The notes: generated by a model from the sequence alone, not told the origin. A DNA stretch of 64,000 bases from Gnetum montanum (GCA_015680685.1 MNCI01030540.1:297123-361122), one strand, 5' to 3'. Shown: positions 21,180 through 33,212, counted from the first letter of the stretch. Numbers and translations: made by a program.

Positions 21180-22475
21180 TACACCTAAAGAGACAAATTT
21201 CTTAAGGAGGAGTAGCTTCAAGTTGAGCACTAGGCTTTCTTGGTCTAGAAGATGATGGTTGCACTTGTGTTTTGCTATCGGAAGTTGATGAGGAAGAGGC
21301 CATAGGCATTGGTGACAAGGGGGTAGTCTTAGGGGGACCTAGCATGGTATGTTCCCTAGCCAGCTTGTCTGCTAGGTGCTCTTCATGCTTCTTTGGATGC
21401 AGAGGCTGGGGTGCAACCTTCGTCACTCGATTTTGAGTTGGGGAGGAACTTTCAATCTCCAGCTTACCCTAAATGGTCAATGCTCTCATCTAGGACTAGC
21501 TTACCCTAATCAATCATGCATTGAATTTCATCTTTCAATGCTAAGCAGTAATTTGGATTGTGACCACACAATTGGTGATAGTCATAGAAATGCTCTAACC
21601 TAAAATTTTTAGGCACTGGTGGTTCATTGGGCATTTCCAAGGAGGGGTTCTGAAGAACTTCATAGTACCTTTGATGGCATTTAATTGTCTCCTCTAACAT
21701 TTTTTTGTGTCGTATACACCCAGCTCCCAAAAATCACTTCAAGAGTTCTGAAGGCTTAATCGATAACGGGGTATACTTTGAGTGGTCCTTGTGCTCAAAG
21801 TTTTGCCTTGGCTGGGTTGGTGCTGTAGGTGTTGAGGCTGAGGATTGACCTATGCTGCTAGAGCCAGGTGTGATGTTAGTTGCATCATTGGGTGTTGTGG
21901 CAGCCTTTTTGTTGTTGCTATTATTAGGCTTGGTTTCCTTGGCCATAGTAGCCACTGTGGTCACTGTGGCCTTGCCCTTCTCCTTGTCTTTCTTCATGTG
22001 TGCATTTTTATAGGTCATGTAGGTTGGGTCCCTACTAGCTTCAACTGCATCCTGAATGCTCTTGGTTTGAGCAAATTCTTAGCTAAGGGACTGTGGGGCT
22101 AGGTAGTATAGCTTAGACTTAATGACGTCATTGACCATACCATTAAAGATAGCCAACAAGTGAGCATCGGAAATTGGTTCATGTATTTTATTCAAGGTTG
22201 CACTCCATCATTGTATGAATCTTTGTATAGATTCTAGCGGTTCCTGCTTAATGCTCATAAGATGGTCTAGAGTGACTTCTGGTTTTAAGCTATACTTAAA
22301 ACCAGTCATGAATTGACTTAGAAGCTCTTCCAAGGTGGAGATAGAGGCACATGGAAGTGCACGGTACTAATCTAAGGCTTTTCCTATTAGAGACATGGCA
22401 AAGACACAGATGATGGTGTGAGGCCATGGTTGCAATAGCAAGGATTCAGACCTAAAGTTTACCAAATGTGCATTT
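21180..22475 (-). pseudogene. Gag of element A, N-terminus lost
   Basis: On the minus strand the capsid-like domain appears from about 22475 down to 22020 (LEELLSQFMTGFKYSLKPEV, IQRFIQ, EPISDAHLLAIFNGMVNDVI). A Lys/Thr/Ser-rich linker follows (22018-21734), then FYDYHQLCGHNPNYCLALKD, a C/H-rich knuckle-like motif (21730-21506), and a Ser/Pro-rich stretch (21426-21202). This fits retrotransposon gag of the Tat group, which packages the RNA. The start is missing because homology ends at about 22475. Plus-strand frames here are shadows. Confidence 0.8.
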
Positions 22476-22479
22476 AGAT

Positions 22480-22775
22480 CATCCTCCCCATAGTGGAAAA
22501 ATCCATAGTCGTGGGGGAGGCCACCACCAAACCAACCCTGCCCTTACTACCAACAGAACCCATATGGGTATTATGTTCAACAACCTATTTCTCCAACTAG
22601 TCCTACCTCCTCTACTTCAAATCACTACTACCATTATCCCAAATATCATCGACCCATGACATCTTCTAAAGGATCACCACCTCACACCTCTCATCCTTTG
22701 TCATATCCTCAATATTTTCACACTTCCCTTTACCATAAGTCACCACCAACAACACAAGAGGGTTTAGCACCATGA
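22480..22775 (+). pseudogene. Pro/Tyr/Gln-rich coding remnant
   Basis: From about 22520 a plus-strand frame reads NPYGYYVQQPISPTSPTSST and then HYYHYPKYHRPM and YPQYFHTSLYHKSPPTTQEG before a TGA. The composition recalls low-complexity parts of gag proteins. It marks the switch from the minus-strand element A to plus-strand material. The product cannot be identified. Confidence 0.4.
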
Positions 22776-23550
22776 CATCACTAATAGAATCCCACTTGTG
22801 CTATAAACATACATAGAAATGATAGTGCTAGTAAATCTCTACCATAATCTTGGAAACGTTATTTCTTTAGGATGATCCCATGCATAGGCACAACACTCGT
22901 GGACCTACTAACTCATCCAAACTAGCACAATGTCAATCAAGTGCAACATCCTTCCTTTCACAACTAATGTCCTCCAATCATACGTAAAGGCCAACATCCA
23001 TCGTTGCTTCAACACCTAACAGAAATGATGAACCTATCACTGTGGAGAGAAAAAAGAATCCATGCATCACTACTAATAGTAAAGGGTACAGTTGTGGGAC
23101 AAAAATTCAAAATGTTAACACAACTCACAAGAAAGTTCAAGAGTAGGTGTGTGAGCAAAAACTAGTCTATGCAATAGCCACTAAACTAAAAGACACCTAG
23201 TGGCTTGAAAATGAGAATATAAAATTATTTCAAAGATGCATAGAGGCAATTGATTCACTTATTAGTTCTAGACTTAAGAAAATGGACCAAACAAAGAACT
23301 TAGTCATATATATCTTATGCTCTAATTATACATCAAAAAATGATATTAAACATGAAGACCTAGGGATTAAAATAGAAAATAAAAAAGAAATACATCTTTG
23401 AAGACCTTCAAGTCTAGATGAAGATACATCTTTGAATGATCCAAACGAGACTATCACCAATGTTAGATGTGTTACCACATGATTAATTAAATTAGTAACA
23501 GTGATAAATGGTGAACCAGTGGTGTATAACCAAGGGATTGTGTAGTCCAT
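22776..23550 (+). pseudogene. Unidentified plus-strand coding remnant
   Basis: After several stops, one frame from about 23155 to 23550 gives ENENIKLFQRCIEAIDSLIS, SRLKKMDQTKNLVIYILCSN, IKHEDLGIKIENKKEIHL and SLNDPNETITNVRCVT, ending VINGEPVVYNQGIV. It is hydrophilic and probably helical at first. It could be the distal part of the same ORF as 22480-22775. The family is not recognised. Confidence 0.35.
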
Positions 23551-23559
23551 CTTCTAAAT

Positions 23560-24895
23560 GTGTGGCCATAGGATTACTCACCGGGGAGGGGGGAGTTGGC
23601 GCAGGGGCGCATTGTGGTGGAGGTGGGATGCTCCATCTTGGTTCAAGAACTAATAAGTGTTTTTCACCTTTTTTCTTGCTCTAGAAGTTTTTTCACATTT
23701 TCCTATTTTTTCCAAAATTTTCTAATGCTTAATATGTTTTCCATTTCTTTATATTTTTCTCTTTTCTTTGGTTATTTCCGTTATGTTTTATGAATGTATT
23801 TTATATTTTTGTTAATAATATTGCCAAGTCATGATGTAGAAGTCAATGTTATGTGTTGGGTTTTTTTGTGCTATGCTATCAAGATAATTGGTAAGTAATT
23901 GTGTGAAGTAGTGAGACCACCTCATCCATCCCTCTAGTTGTTTGAATAAAAGGTATTTTTCATGGAACCAATTTGGTTCTTCTTTCATAAAACTAAAATT
24001 AATCAATGATCATTATACATTAAAGAAAGAGGGAATGACCAAGTGGGAATGGCAAAGGGTGTGACCTTAAGGGGACTTGTTGGGTTTTGTTTTTGTCTTC
24101 CTTCATGTGGTTTATGACTCCTCTTGGAACATATCATCACTCCTCCATTGACTAATAAAAAATAAGCTCTATCTTTGAATGGTGTGGTTACCATTTCAAA
24201 AAAATAAAACAACAAAAAAAGAAAAAATAAAATAAAATAAAAACAAAAAAAGAAGAAAAGAGAGAGAGAGAAAAAATAATAAATAATGGAAATTTAAAGC
24301 ACACCCCTTAGACACAATAATAGGCTACAAGAACTAGTTATGGGGCTAGAAAGACATGTTACCCATGCTTAAAGGTGCCCTCTAACTAAGGCCCTTCCTT
24401 CCTTCTTCCCTTTTCTTCTCTTTCTGGAGTGATGGTTGTTCTTTGAGGTGGTTGTGGACTCATGGTTGTCAGCAGGAAAGAACACATTAATGAAAGGTTA
24501 CTATTCATGGTATGGACTTGGTCTAAACTTGGACAGATAGGTCTGAGAAGATATTCCAGTCCATCCTTCAAGAATGTTGCACATAACCAAAGAAGCATTG
24601 ACATAACAATTTGGGTTGGAAGTCTGCCACCACTAGTGGTAACAAGACAAGTCATCTTCAATGGATTCTTGAAGACCTCTACAAATTTTGTAATCTTTAA
24701 ATTCTATCCAGCCTTTTTGTCACTCTATCATTTTGTATGCATCCACTCGAATAAAATTTTATTATGCGGCACTTAGAGTCAATTAGTAGTTAGTGTTAGT
24801 TAATAATCCCATCATTCCCAATTTTTTGTTAATAAAGATCAGTCCTATCCTGTTAACTTGAGGATAATTTTTTATTTAGTCGTGGGAGTATGATG
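23560..24895 (+). repeat. Athila-like non-coding segment (post-integrase spacer and tail)
   Basis: A GC-rich patch (GGGGAGGGGGGAGTTGGCGC, near 23582) is followed by a T-rich run, then TTAAGGGGACTTGTTGGG and CTAGAAAGACATGTTACCCA. The same order recurs at 25600-26340 on this strand and at 49700-48900 on the other. The final part, from about 24640, aligns with 42480-42720. It ends abruptly at about 24895, where integrase sequence begins. Short frames (23596-23793, 24386-24776) are not convincing genes. Confidence 0.5.
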
Positions 24896-25490
24896 AACCA
24901 TCACCTTACCATGCCCAAGCCAATGACCAAGTTGAAGTGACCAATAAGGAGATTATACAAATCCTTATTAGAATAATTAGTAAGTATAGGAAAGACTACA
25001 ACATGAAACTCAATGATGCCTTATGGGCTTACCATTCCACTTGGAACCTTTCCTATAGGCTACTTATTGTATGAATTAATGTATAGTAAGTTACCAAAAC
25101 CTTTAATTCTAATAGAGATACGTACACTAAACACTACTTATGAGCTTGACATTGATGTTAGTCTAGTATAAAGAGAATGACTTATGAACCTTAATGTGCT
25201 AGATGAAAAATGTAGGATAGTACTCATTATGAATAAGGTCTATATGGTAGCATACATCAAACTACGTCATGATGTTATAATTTAATAAATAGAATTCCAA
25301 CCAGGAGACAAGGTTCTTTATTGAAATTCTACACATGTACCCAAACATATGAAATTTCAAAAATTACAGAAAGGATCTTACATCATATATTCTACATTTA
25401 GATTTAGTGCCATATAAATATACCATCCTAGCTACCCATAAAAAAATCATTTTGGCTACCATGCAACAAGTCAAACTGTTTAAAGGTTTC
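24896..25490 (+). pseudogene. Ty3/gypsy integrase C-terminal fragment (Athila-like)
   Basis: The plus strand reads SPYHAQANDQVEVTNKEIIQ, YNMKLNDALWAYHSTW, then in shifted frame PKPLILIEIRTLN, FQPGDKVLY and MKFQKLQKGSYIIY. The first block surrounds the catalytic Glu region and the last is a GPY/F-like module with KGSYII in place of GPYII. The order matches the integrase end of plant gypsy elements. Frameshifts and stops are many. Minus-strand frame 25428-25658 is a shadow. Confidence 0.75.
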
Positions 25491-25599
25491 GATGTAGTCA
25501 TGCACTCCACTAGCACCTCTATCACTTCCAAATCTTATTCCATTTGTTGTATCTCTACCTTCAATCTTAGTTGTAATGGAGATACATACTTCATATGAC

Positions 25600-26338
25600 A
25601 TCTTATGGGGACATGTTTTTTCTCTCTTTGTTTTACAACATTCTTTTGTATTTTCCATTTATTAATATGTTTTATAATTCTTAATATGTTTTATGATTCT
25701 TAATCTTTTTTCTATTTATTTTATGTATTTTCTATTTCTTTAATTATTTATTCCCATATTTTTATTAATGAAGTTATCACTTTTATGCAAGAAATCAACT
25801 TTGCTGTTGAACTTTTATTCTATGTATTAAATTGTTGAAGAAATAGTTGTGCATGATAGTGAGACCATGATATTAATCCCCTAGATGACACTAATAAGAT
25901 GTCCTTCTCATGGGAATAGTATGATCCTAATCACATTTAAAACTAATAGTAATCTATATTATAAAGGAATGAAGAAGGACCAAGGGAAAATAAATAAGAG
26001 TGTTATATCAAGGGGATTTGTTGGTTCCTTAGCCTTCAGCTTGGATTTCACTTATCCCATGTTGACACACTACCAGTTATGCTTTTAAATATCTTAGAAT
26101 CTATTATTTACAAACCAATGTTCCATTATTACATTACTAGACAAGCATTTAACCCATTCCTAAAGGTATTCTTATGGGTTATAAATTAAAATAATTAATT
26201 AAGATCTAAAGAAATCATTATTGGGATATTACAAGAAAGACATGTTACCCATGTCTATAGGTAGGCTACTTCTAAAAATTTAATGTTCCCTTGGACTAAT
26301 TTCATTACATGACTAGAAAGACATGTGAACCATGCCTA
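25600..26338 (+). repeat. Post-integrase spacer with 65-81 bp tandem repeat at the insertion site
   Basis: A T-rich run (25610-25760) is followed by ATCAAGGGGATTTGTTGG and then by AGAAAGACATGT-ACCCATG at about 26235 and 26315. A third copy follows the inserted dimer at about 38862. With the 12.5 kb insertion removed, the three copies are 81 and about 64 bases apart. The Copia-type dimer inserted within this array. A 67-codon frame (25885-26088) has no recognisable product. Confidence 0.55.
26334..26338 (+). repeat. Left target-site duplication GCCTA
   Basis: GCCTA precedes the first LTR, whose start reads TCTTGACC against TGTTGACC in the middle LTR. The same five bases follow the third LTR at 38818-38822. 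Confidence 0.8.
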
Positions 26339-27211
26339 TCTTGACCTTTTGATATGTCAAAACCTTAAGGAAAATGGAGAATAGAGACTGTTTATGAAAT
26401 GGGATGATTTTGCATAGCATGAATGAGAACTTAATAAATGAGATCTACAAAGGAATGTCAAAGCAGAGACTACATGGGCAAGATGAGGGCATGGACAGGC
26501 ATGGATAAAAAAGAAGGCTACAAGTCAAATGAAGATGCTCTAGGGATTAAGAGGAAGCTAAATCAACATGAGAAAGCCTCAGGAACCAAAGCTCAAAATT
26601 TAAGAAGATGACTATAAGGAACAAAAGACATCTTGACCAAGTGGAAGTTAATCATAGGAAGATGTCTCCCAAAAAAAGGAAAAATCTCCTATAAAAAGAT
26701 GTTCCATTCTAAAAGGAGACGTCTCCCCAAAGTTGAAGCTGAACTTAAAGAGACATCTCAATCTCAAAGAAGATGTCTACACTAGCCATTGAATAGCCCT
26801 TGCACAAAATTTGAGATGTTCTTGGAAACTCCAAGGCTATTAAAAGACTTCAAACTCTTGAAAATTATGTAAGAATTGTGAATATCAAAGTAATCATTAT
26901 TATATCTATTCTCTTGTACTCTTGTCCTTCATTGTCACATCATTTGCTTGGTTGTATGTTATATGTATGTTAAATTGAGCCTTAATAACAAGGTTTTGTA
27001 ATTGTAGTTACATTATTTCTTTTCTTTTTACATTATTTCTTGTTTCGTTGTGGGGTTGATGTGCTTCTTGCAAGAAGGCATCTGTATTGAGCTTGTCAGG
27101 ATCATGCAAGATCAAGTGGTTTTGAAGTGTTAAAATACTTTAAAGCAAAGCTTAATTTTGTAAAGGTTGTGATGTCCTTTAAACCACATTTTGGAGAAAC
27201 AAAGTCCAAAG
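26339..27211 (+). repeat. LTR 1 of the dimer, 3' part missing
   Basis: It aligns with LTR 2 and LTR 3 from GACCTTTTGATATGTCAAAA through the block near CCACATTTTGGAG. It carries several GAGACA/TGTCTC words between 26640 and 26790. The last ~300 bases of the LTR, the primer binding site and the gag start codon are absent: the sequence turns back on itself after the N at 27212. Confidence 0.85.
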
Positions 27212-27538
27212 NTACACCTTTGGACTTTGTTTCTCCAAAATGTGGTTTAAAGGACATCACAACCTTTACAAAATTAAGCTTTGCTTTGAAGTATTTTAAC
27301 ACTTCAAAACCACTTGATCTTGCATGATCCTGACAAGCTCAATACAGATGCCTTCTTGCAAGAAGCACATCAACCCCACAAAGAAACAAGAAATAATGTA
27401 AAAAGAAAAGAAATAATGTAACTACAATTACAAAACCTTGTTATTAAGGCTCAATTTAACATACATATAACATACAACCAAGCAAATGATGTGACAATGA
27501 AGGACAAGAGTACAAGAGAATAGATATAATAATGATTN
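27212..27538. other. Probable assembly error: 320 bp inverted copy between two single Ns
   Basis: The segment 27218-27537 is the reverse complement of 26892-27211 with one mismatch seen (CGTTG versus CTTTG). It is bounded by Ns at 27212 and 27538. LTR 2 and LTR 3 have ordinary LTR sequence at this place. Two identical 66-codon frames on opposite strands (27102-27327) are products of this palindrome. Confidence 0.8.
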
Positions 27539-29270
27539 GGACTTCATACACAAAGCCACCTATGTTTGTTGGGTTTGATTTTGCATATTGGAAGGCAAGA
27601 ATGTAGGCCTCCTTCAAGTCAATGGATTTTGAGGTTTGGGAGTCCATTCTCAAAATATACACGTCACTAGTTGACAATGCAACAAAGGCCCTCAAACCAT
27701 GAAGCAAGTGGACCTCAGAAGAAAGAGATAAGTTCATGTACTATTCCAAAGAAGAAAATTGTTTATATTATGCATTAAATAAGTTATAATTTAATAGGAT
27801 AGCTATTTGTAGAACTAATAAGGAAATTTGGAAAACCCTAGAAGCTACTTATGAAGGTACATCCATAGTCAAACAATCCAAAATTTTGGTCTTATAATGT
27901 AAGTATGGAAAACTCAAAGTTAAAGAAGGTGAAAAGATAAAAGACTATTTTCTAGGGCTAATGATCTAGTTGTAGCAATGAGGAGTAAAAGCAAGGACCT
28001 ATGTGAAAGTAATGTGATAATAAAAATGATTTGAACACTCCAAATGGAATTTAGACCTAAGGTTACAACCATGGATGATATTAGAAATTTTTCAATTTTA
28101 AAATTTGAAGAGCTTTAAAGTGCTCTTATTACTTATGAAATGAACCTCATAAGTGAAGGGGCAATATAAAAAAGCCCATTGCCCGAAAATTAGCCTCCAA
28201 GGAAAACGAACATGTCGAGCAAGATGTGAGCAACAAAGAGGAGATAGCTCTTCTTTCAAAAAGAGTGCAATAGCTTCTTGCAAGAAAGGAAAGGAGTCTT
28301 AATAAATTAAGCCGCACTCAATCTAACTTTAAAGGAAAGTTTAAAGGTAAGTATTCATCAAACTTTAATTTTGATTCTTTTTTGATAGAATGTTGGGTTT
28401 GTGATGGAAGAGGCCATGTGGCCTCCAAATGTCCTAGTAATGACAAGTTACAAAAAAAAGACAAGAATGATGTGTATATGAAAAAGACCAATTTCTACAA
28501 AAGTTGGGATGATGAAGAATAAAGTAAAGAAGAGATGGAGAATGATGTAAAAGATTCAAACCTCATTTGTATGGCTCTCACAAATGATGATGCTAGCATC
28601 TCAAATGATGATTAACCTGAGAATGAGGAAGAGAGGTATGACCTATTGTGTAAGGAACTCTTATCATTTCAAATTCTTTGTTTAAACTTGGCTAAGAAAA
28701 TAAAAAACAAAGATCAACATATTTATTTATTAAATATAACAATTTCTGATCTCACAAAAGAAATCTTAGACCTCAAGGTTGAGGATAAAGAGTTAACCAA
28801 GTCTTATGAGTAGATTAAGGATGAACTTGTAGATGTCAAACTTGTAAATGAAAGGCTGGTCAAAGGAAAAGAGCCCCTTTGGATGGTTCTTGGGCAAGGA
28901 AGAAGTCCACATGATAAAAGTGGACTAGGATGTTACTCATAATAATAAGAATCTACATAAACGTCATCCAAACAAAAGGCTTTTCCAAAGATTGAAGTAT
29001 CAAAAAATATCACATCCAAACCATGAACAGCTCCAAGGTTTGATTTCTCTAACAATAATAGAAAGGTTAGATGTTATTACTATAATAGATTTGGACACAA
29101 GAAATGGAATTGCAATTTAATTTTTTATCATATGAACAACTAGTTGTATCATAAGACTCCTTGGTCTTATCCAAATGCACCTAGAAAGGAAATATTGCAA
29201 GATAATAAGAATATAAGGACAACTCAAAAGGACAAGGGAGTTAAGAAAGTATAGAGAATCAAAAGAAAAT
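27539..29270 (+). pseudogene. Copia-type gag, copy 1, decayed
   Basis: The frame starts just after the gap and aligns with the better copy at 33266: KPPMFVGFDFAYWKAR, then ALKPSSKWTSEER-type and IWKTLEATYEGTSIVKQS stretches. A zinc knuckle (CWVCDGRGHVASKCPS, near 28390) and a second C/H-rich motif (GHKKWNCNL, near 29100) follow. Gag would form the particle and package RNA. Stops and frameshifts are frequent. No protease or pol follows. A minus-strand frame at 27456-27737 is a shadow. Confidence 0.8.
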
Positions 29271-29769
29271 AAAATGATATGAAAAGACTCTCTCTAGAAA
29301 CTTTATAAAAGGAAGGTAGTCCTTGGAAATAGACAAAGTTGATGCAAGAAGAGACATCTCAATAGAGGAATCTCTTTCTTAATCTTCTTAGGCATTCTCA
29401 TCTCATCAGCAAGGAGGGGAAGTAGAGGTAATTTTTAACTCATTGTAAGTAGCTTTTAAGAATATAATCCTTGACAACCATCCTTGTGTTATATCTTGCT
29501 AAATCAAATCTTATTGAGATGTCTACCAAGAGAGGTCTCCCTTGATACATCTACATTGAAAACAAAATGTCTCCCAAGAGACACCTACTTTGCAAACGAG
29601 ATGTATATTTGAGTTTTTATTCATCATGGTAGAAACATCTACCTTTAAAAATATAAATCTACTATTGTAGAGGAGATATATATCTTTTAAATAATATTTC
29701 TATTTCTTCAATAAAATCCTTTATTGAGTGCAATTATATAAATCCAAACCCTTATTTTTTACCCATTTT

Positions 29770-31660
29770 CAATGAGATGACCAAGAAGATATGACTAGGG
29801 CCATATCAATGACAATAATGTATGCATCCATGGCCCACAATAAGGTTAGAACATCAAGGATGTTGCCAAAGAAGAATTTAAAGGAAGCATCCACTAGTAA
29901 TCCAAGCACCTACAACCTCTAGTTTAGATCCATCAATGCCCAACATCAATTTGAGGTAATTCAAACTATTTTCATCATCTCTAAGCATTCTCTTTATTTC
30001 CCACAACATAGGCATAAAGGAGTTGATGAGTTTCTTTCAAGTATTGAATTGGATCAATTTTATCTCTATGAATTTTTGTATGCCTGAAATTCTCATTAGA
30101 GAATTTTTCAGCAACATAGTCATTACAAATGCTTTTTTTTGGGCTTTTACTATCATAGTTGGATATTTTCTAATTAATGTGTCTCCTCAAGTTATTAATG
30201 AATACATTGGGATTTCTAGTGTTGATGTGTTTAGATTCACCATTCATTCCATGAGTGACATTTTTATGAATGGTGTGATTCTAGTTTTCCAAGATGAATT
30301 TTTTGATGCATTGTTTGGGGAGTCGGTGTCTCTTCGTAATGGGAGAATTTATAGGTGTCAAATGGCACCAAATGCTTCCACCTATCTCTAACGTTTTGTA
30401 TAACATCATTGTAAAAGGGGAAAGCTATAATTATTTGTTGCCAACCTAGTCGTTTGTTTGATACTACCTTCTTACGGGACAACCATTGGACTTGGGTCAT
30501 ATTCTCTGTCATGACATGTTGGGTTTGTTCACCAAGGAGAGATCCCTTAGGCACCCTCACCTCATCATCTTGCTAATTCAACAAAACTAGATTCTCTTGC
30601 ATTTTGAAAGAAATAAAATCTTTAAAAAGATTAGAAGATCCTTTTAAATTTTTCATCAAAGTAAAGGTATTTTCCTAAGGTATTTAGTGTTCATAGATTT
30701 GTTTTTATGCTATTGTATGTACAACTATGTTAGAAATTTGAAGATGGAACTTGAAATATTTTATTATGATAATCACCTAGAGGTTTGATGCTCATTCTAC
30801 CAAGGCCTATCCTCTTTCAAGTGTTGTGCATAGATTCAAACTTAAGTCTTATGATCTGAGAAACAAGCATGTTACTATCCATCTAAATATTTTACTACTT
30901 AAGAAAACTCCTGAATGTTTGATTTTATAAGTTTGGATTATTTGTTTATTTTTATTAAATTTAACTTCATGAAATTTTTTTCTTTGCAAATAAAGCATTT
31001 ATTTGCTATTGGTAGAATACAGCTATTTTAAAAGCATATTCAACTCTACTTGAGAGAGTGATTTTACCTCTAGAAACTAGAAAATATTTATTAAAGTGGT
31101 TGAGGGAGTAAAAGAAAAATAATGTTAATATCATTTAAATTTTGTTCATCACATACATTAATTTGTATCATGTGATTTATTTTTCATTATCATAAATTTC
31201 TTTATTTTTTCATCTGGGATATAACCAATGAAACACATTTTCACACCCCCAACTTTAGCTTAATTCTTTTAATTAATTTATTTTGATTTCCTTGATTATC
31301 TTTGATGAGCAACAAGTAGTTCCTCCACCCAACCATACGAATCATAGATGTTCACCAGTGATCTAGTTGAATTCCATGAACTTCATCTCAATTTCGAGTG
31401 AAGCTTCATCCATGGAGAGCTCTAGTTCAATCCCCTTACAGATGATGATGATGAGCAACACATGTCTAGTTCTAGTACTAGTAGTGATTATGATGATGAG
31501 AAGACCTACAAACCTTCTTGATTTGTAGTTTATTCGAATGAGGATTCAAATGATGCAACTAAGGTCAATGATTAGAGTCCTATTTAATAATGTCCAAAAA
31601 AAGAGAAGACAATTTTTGATGATGTATGTGGTTTTTCTTGTGAACTTGCAAATATGTGAT
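29770..31660 (+). pseudogene. Second ORF of the dimer unit, copy 1 (plant transposon protein type)
   Basis: An open plus-strand stretch 30023-30391 contains MPEILIREFFSNIVITNAFF and YFLINVSPQVINEYIGISS. The pattern (pro-E-LVREFY-N, then V-G-x-I-x-(L/V)-SP-x-(L/V)-IN-x-(Y/F)-(L/I)-GI) resembles the putative plant transposon protein domain found in extra ORFs of plant LTR elements. Further on, a Ser/Asp-rich acidic tail (about 31430-31560) is homologous to the tail in copy 2. Function is unknown. A minus-strand frame at 30264-30560 is judged a shadow. Confidence 0.5.
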
Positions 31661-31990
31661 TTTTATGCATGTTAAGGATATTTTAGCAACTGTATGCATT
31701 GTGGATAGGTTGTGTGGATAGTTTATGTGGATAGTTCTTTGACAGATATTTTATGCTTCTATATCATGATTATGTGTTTTCTTGCATTATTATGGAGATA
31801 GGTTTTGCCTTTTCAAAGTACAATTTCATTTTAGAATTCATGCAATCTCTACCCTGTGCATTGACCTTTAACACCATTATCCTAGTTATAATCTTGGATA
31901 TCATTAGAATTTATGTCTTAATATTTTTATTGGTTATTGTTATTTAAATTATTTATAAACTCACCTATTTTCTTAAGGTTTCAACATCAC

Positions 31991-32005
31991 CAAAAAGGGG
32001 GAAAT
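31991..32005 (+). promoter_or_regulatory. Polypurine tract before LTR 2
   Basis: CAAAAAGGGGGAAAT precedes the TGTTGACC start of LTR 2. The corresponding tract before LTR 3 is AGGGGAAGAT at 37591-37600. Confidence 0.75.
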
Positions 32006-33210
32006 TGTTGACCTTTCATTATGTCAAAACCTTAAGGAAAATGGAGAACATAGAATGTTTATGGAATGGGATGATTTTGTAGGGCATGAATGAGAACTTA
32101 AGAAGTGAGATCTACAAAGAGATGTCAAAGTAGAGACTACATGGGTATGATGAGAGCATGGATAAAAACAAAGGCTACAAGTTAAATGAAAACACTCTAG
32201 GGATTAGAAGGAAGATAAATCAGTAAGAGAAAGCCTTAGGAACCAAAGCTCAACAGTTAAGAAGACATCTTGGCTGAGAGGAAGTTAATCACAGGAATAC
32301 ATCTCCTAATAATATGAGATGTCTCCATTGGAAAGAAGATGCCTCCAGAGAGACATCCCATTCTAGAAGGATACATCTCCCCAAAGTTGAAGCTAAATTC
32401 AAAGAGACATCCCAATCTTGAAGGAGACATCTACACTAGCCATTAAATAGCTACTACATGAATTCTAAGATGTTTTTGGAAACTCCAAGCCTATAAGAAG
32501 ACTTCAAACTCTTGGAAATTATTCAAGAATTGTGAATATCAAAGTAATCATTGTTATATCTATTCTCTTATACTCTTATTCTACTTTGTCACATCATTTG
32601 CTTTGTTGTATGTTAATTTTATGTTAAATTTAGCCTCAATGGCAATGTCTTGTAATTCTAGTTACATTCTTTCCTTGTATTTTACATTATTTATTGTTGC
32701 CCTTTGAGGTTTATGTGCTTCTTGCGAGAAGGAATATATATTGAGCTTGTCAGGATCATGTAGGATTAAGTGGTTTTGCAACATCAAAACACTCTAGAGT
32801 AAAGCTTAATTTTGTAAAGGTTGTTAGATCTTTGAAACCACATTTTGAGCTTGTTAAGACCTTATAGGGTTGAGTCATTTTGTTGTGATGAAACACTATA
32901 GGATAGAGCTTAAAGCTTGTATAGGGTGTGGTGCCCTTCAAACCATATTTTGGGCTTGTTAGAACCTTGCAAGGTCGAGAGATTTCGTAGCGATGAAACT
33001 CTCCATTGCGGAGATAAAATATTGTAAAGGTTGTGGGGTCCTTTAAACCACATTTTGGAAAAACAAAGTTTGAAGGTGTGCAAGAAATCTACCCTTTGAA
33101 CATGGACTATCCAAGTTAGGGAACCATGTAATTCTTATGTTTTGTGTAAGAGGTATTGCTAGTGAATTGGGGAACTTATTCATCCACTCCTTCTAAGTTT
33201 TCAGTCCTCA
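32006..33210 (+). repeat. LTR 2 (middle, shared) of the dimer, 1205 bp
   Basis: It opens TGTTGACC after the polypurine tract and ends CAGTCCTCA just before the primer binding site. It acts as 3' LTR of copy 1 and 5' LTR of copy 2. Words TGTCTC or GAGACA occur at four or so sites between 32320 and 32430, partly as inverted pairs. LTR 3 aligns over its full length. Confidence 0.9.
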
Positions 33211-33212
33211 AG

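Larger units (their letters stand above)
6208..22475 (-). mobile_element. Element A: decayed Tat/Ogre-like Ty3/gypsy retrotransposon
   Basis: On the minus strand the order is gag (about 22475-21180), protease (21060-20230), a long interval, RT and RNase H (13910-12190), a second RNase H of the kind found in Tat elements (12190-11644), integrase (11625-10430), minisatellite, post-pol region, PPT and 3' LTR (8596-6208). The second RNase H and the gap between protease and RT match the Tat/Ogre group. The 5' LTR and gag start are missing: homology stops at about 22475 where plus-strand Athila-like sequence begins. All domains are broken by stops. Element B at 56924-61670 is a second, shorter copy. 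Confidence 0.8.

Noticed and set aside
27102-27327. Two identical 66-codon ORFs on opposite strands
   Set aside because: Both come from the inverted LTR copy around the N at 27212, not from genes.
30264-30560. 98-codon minus-strand ORF in copy 1 of the dimer
   Set aside because: Part recurs in copy 2 (36196-36447), but only by DNA homology; the plus-strand frame carries the recognisable domain pattern. Not excluded completely.
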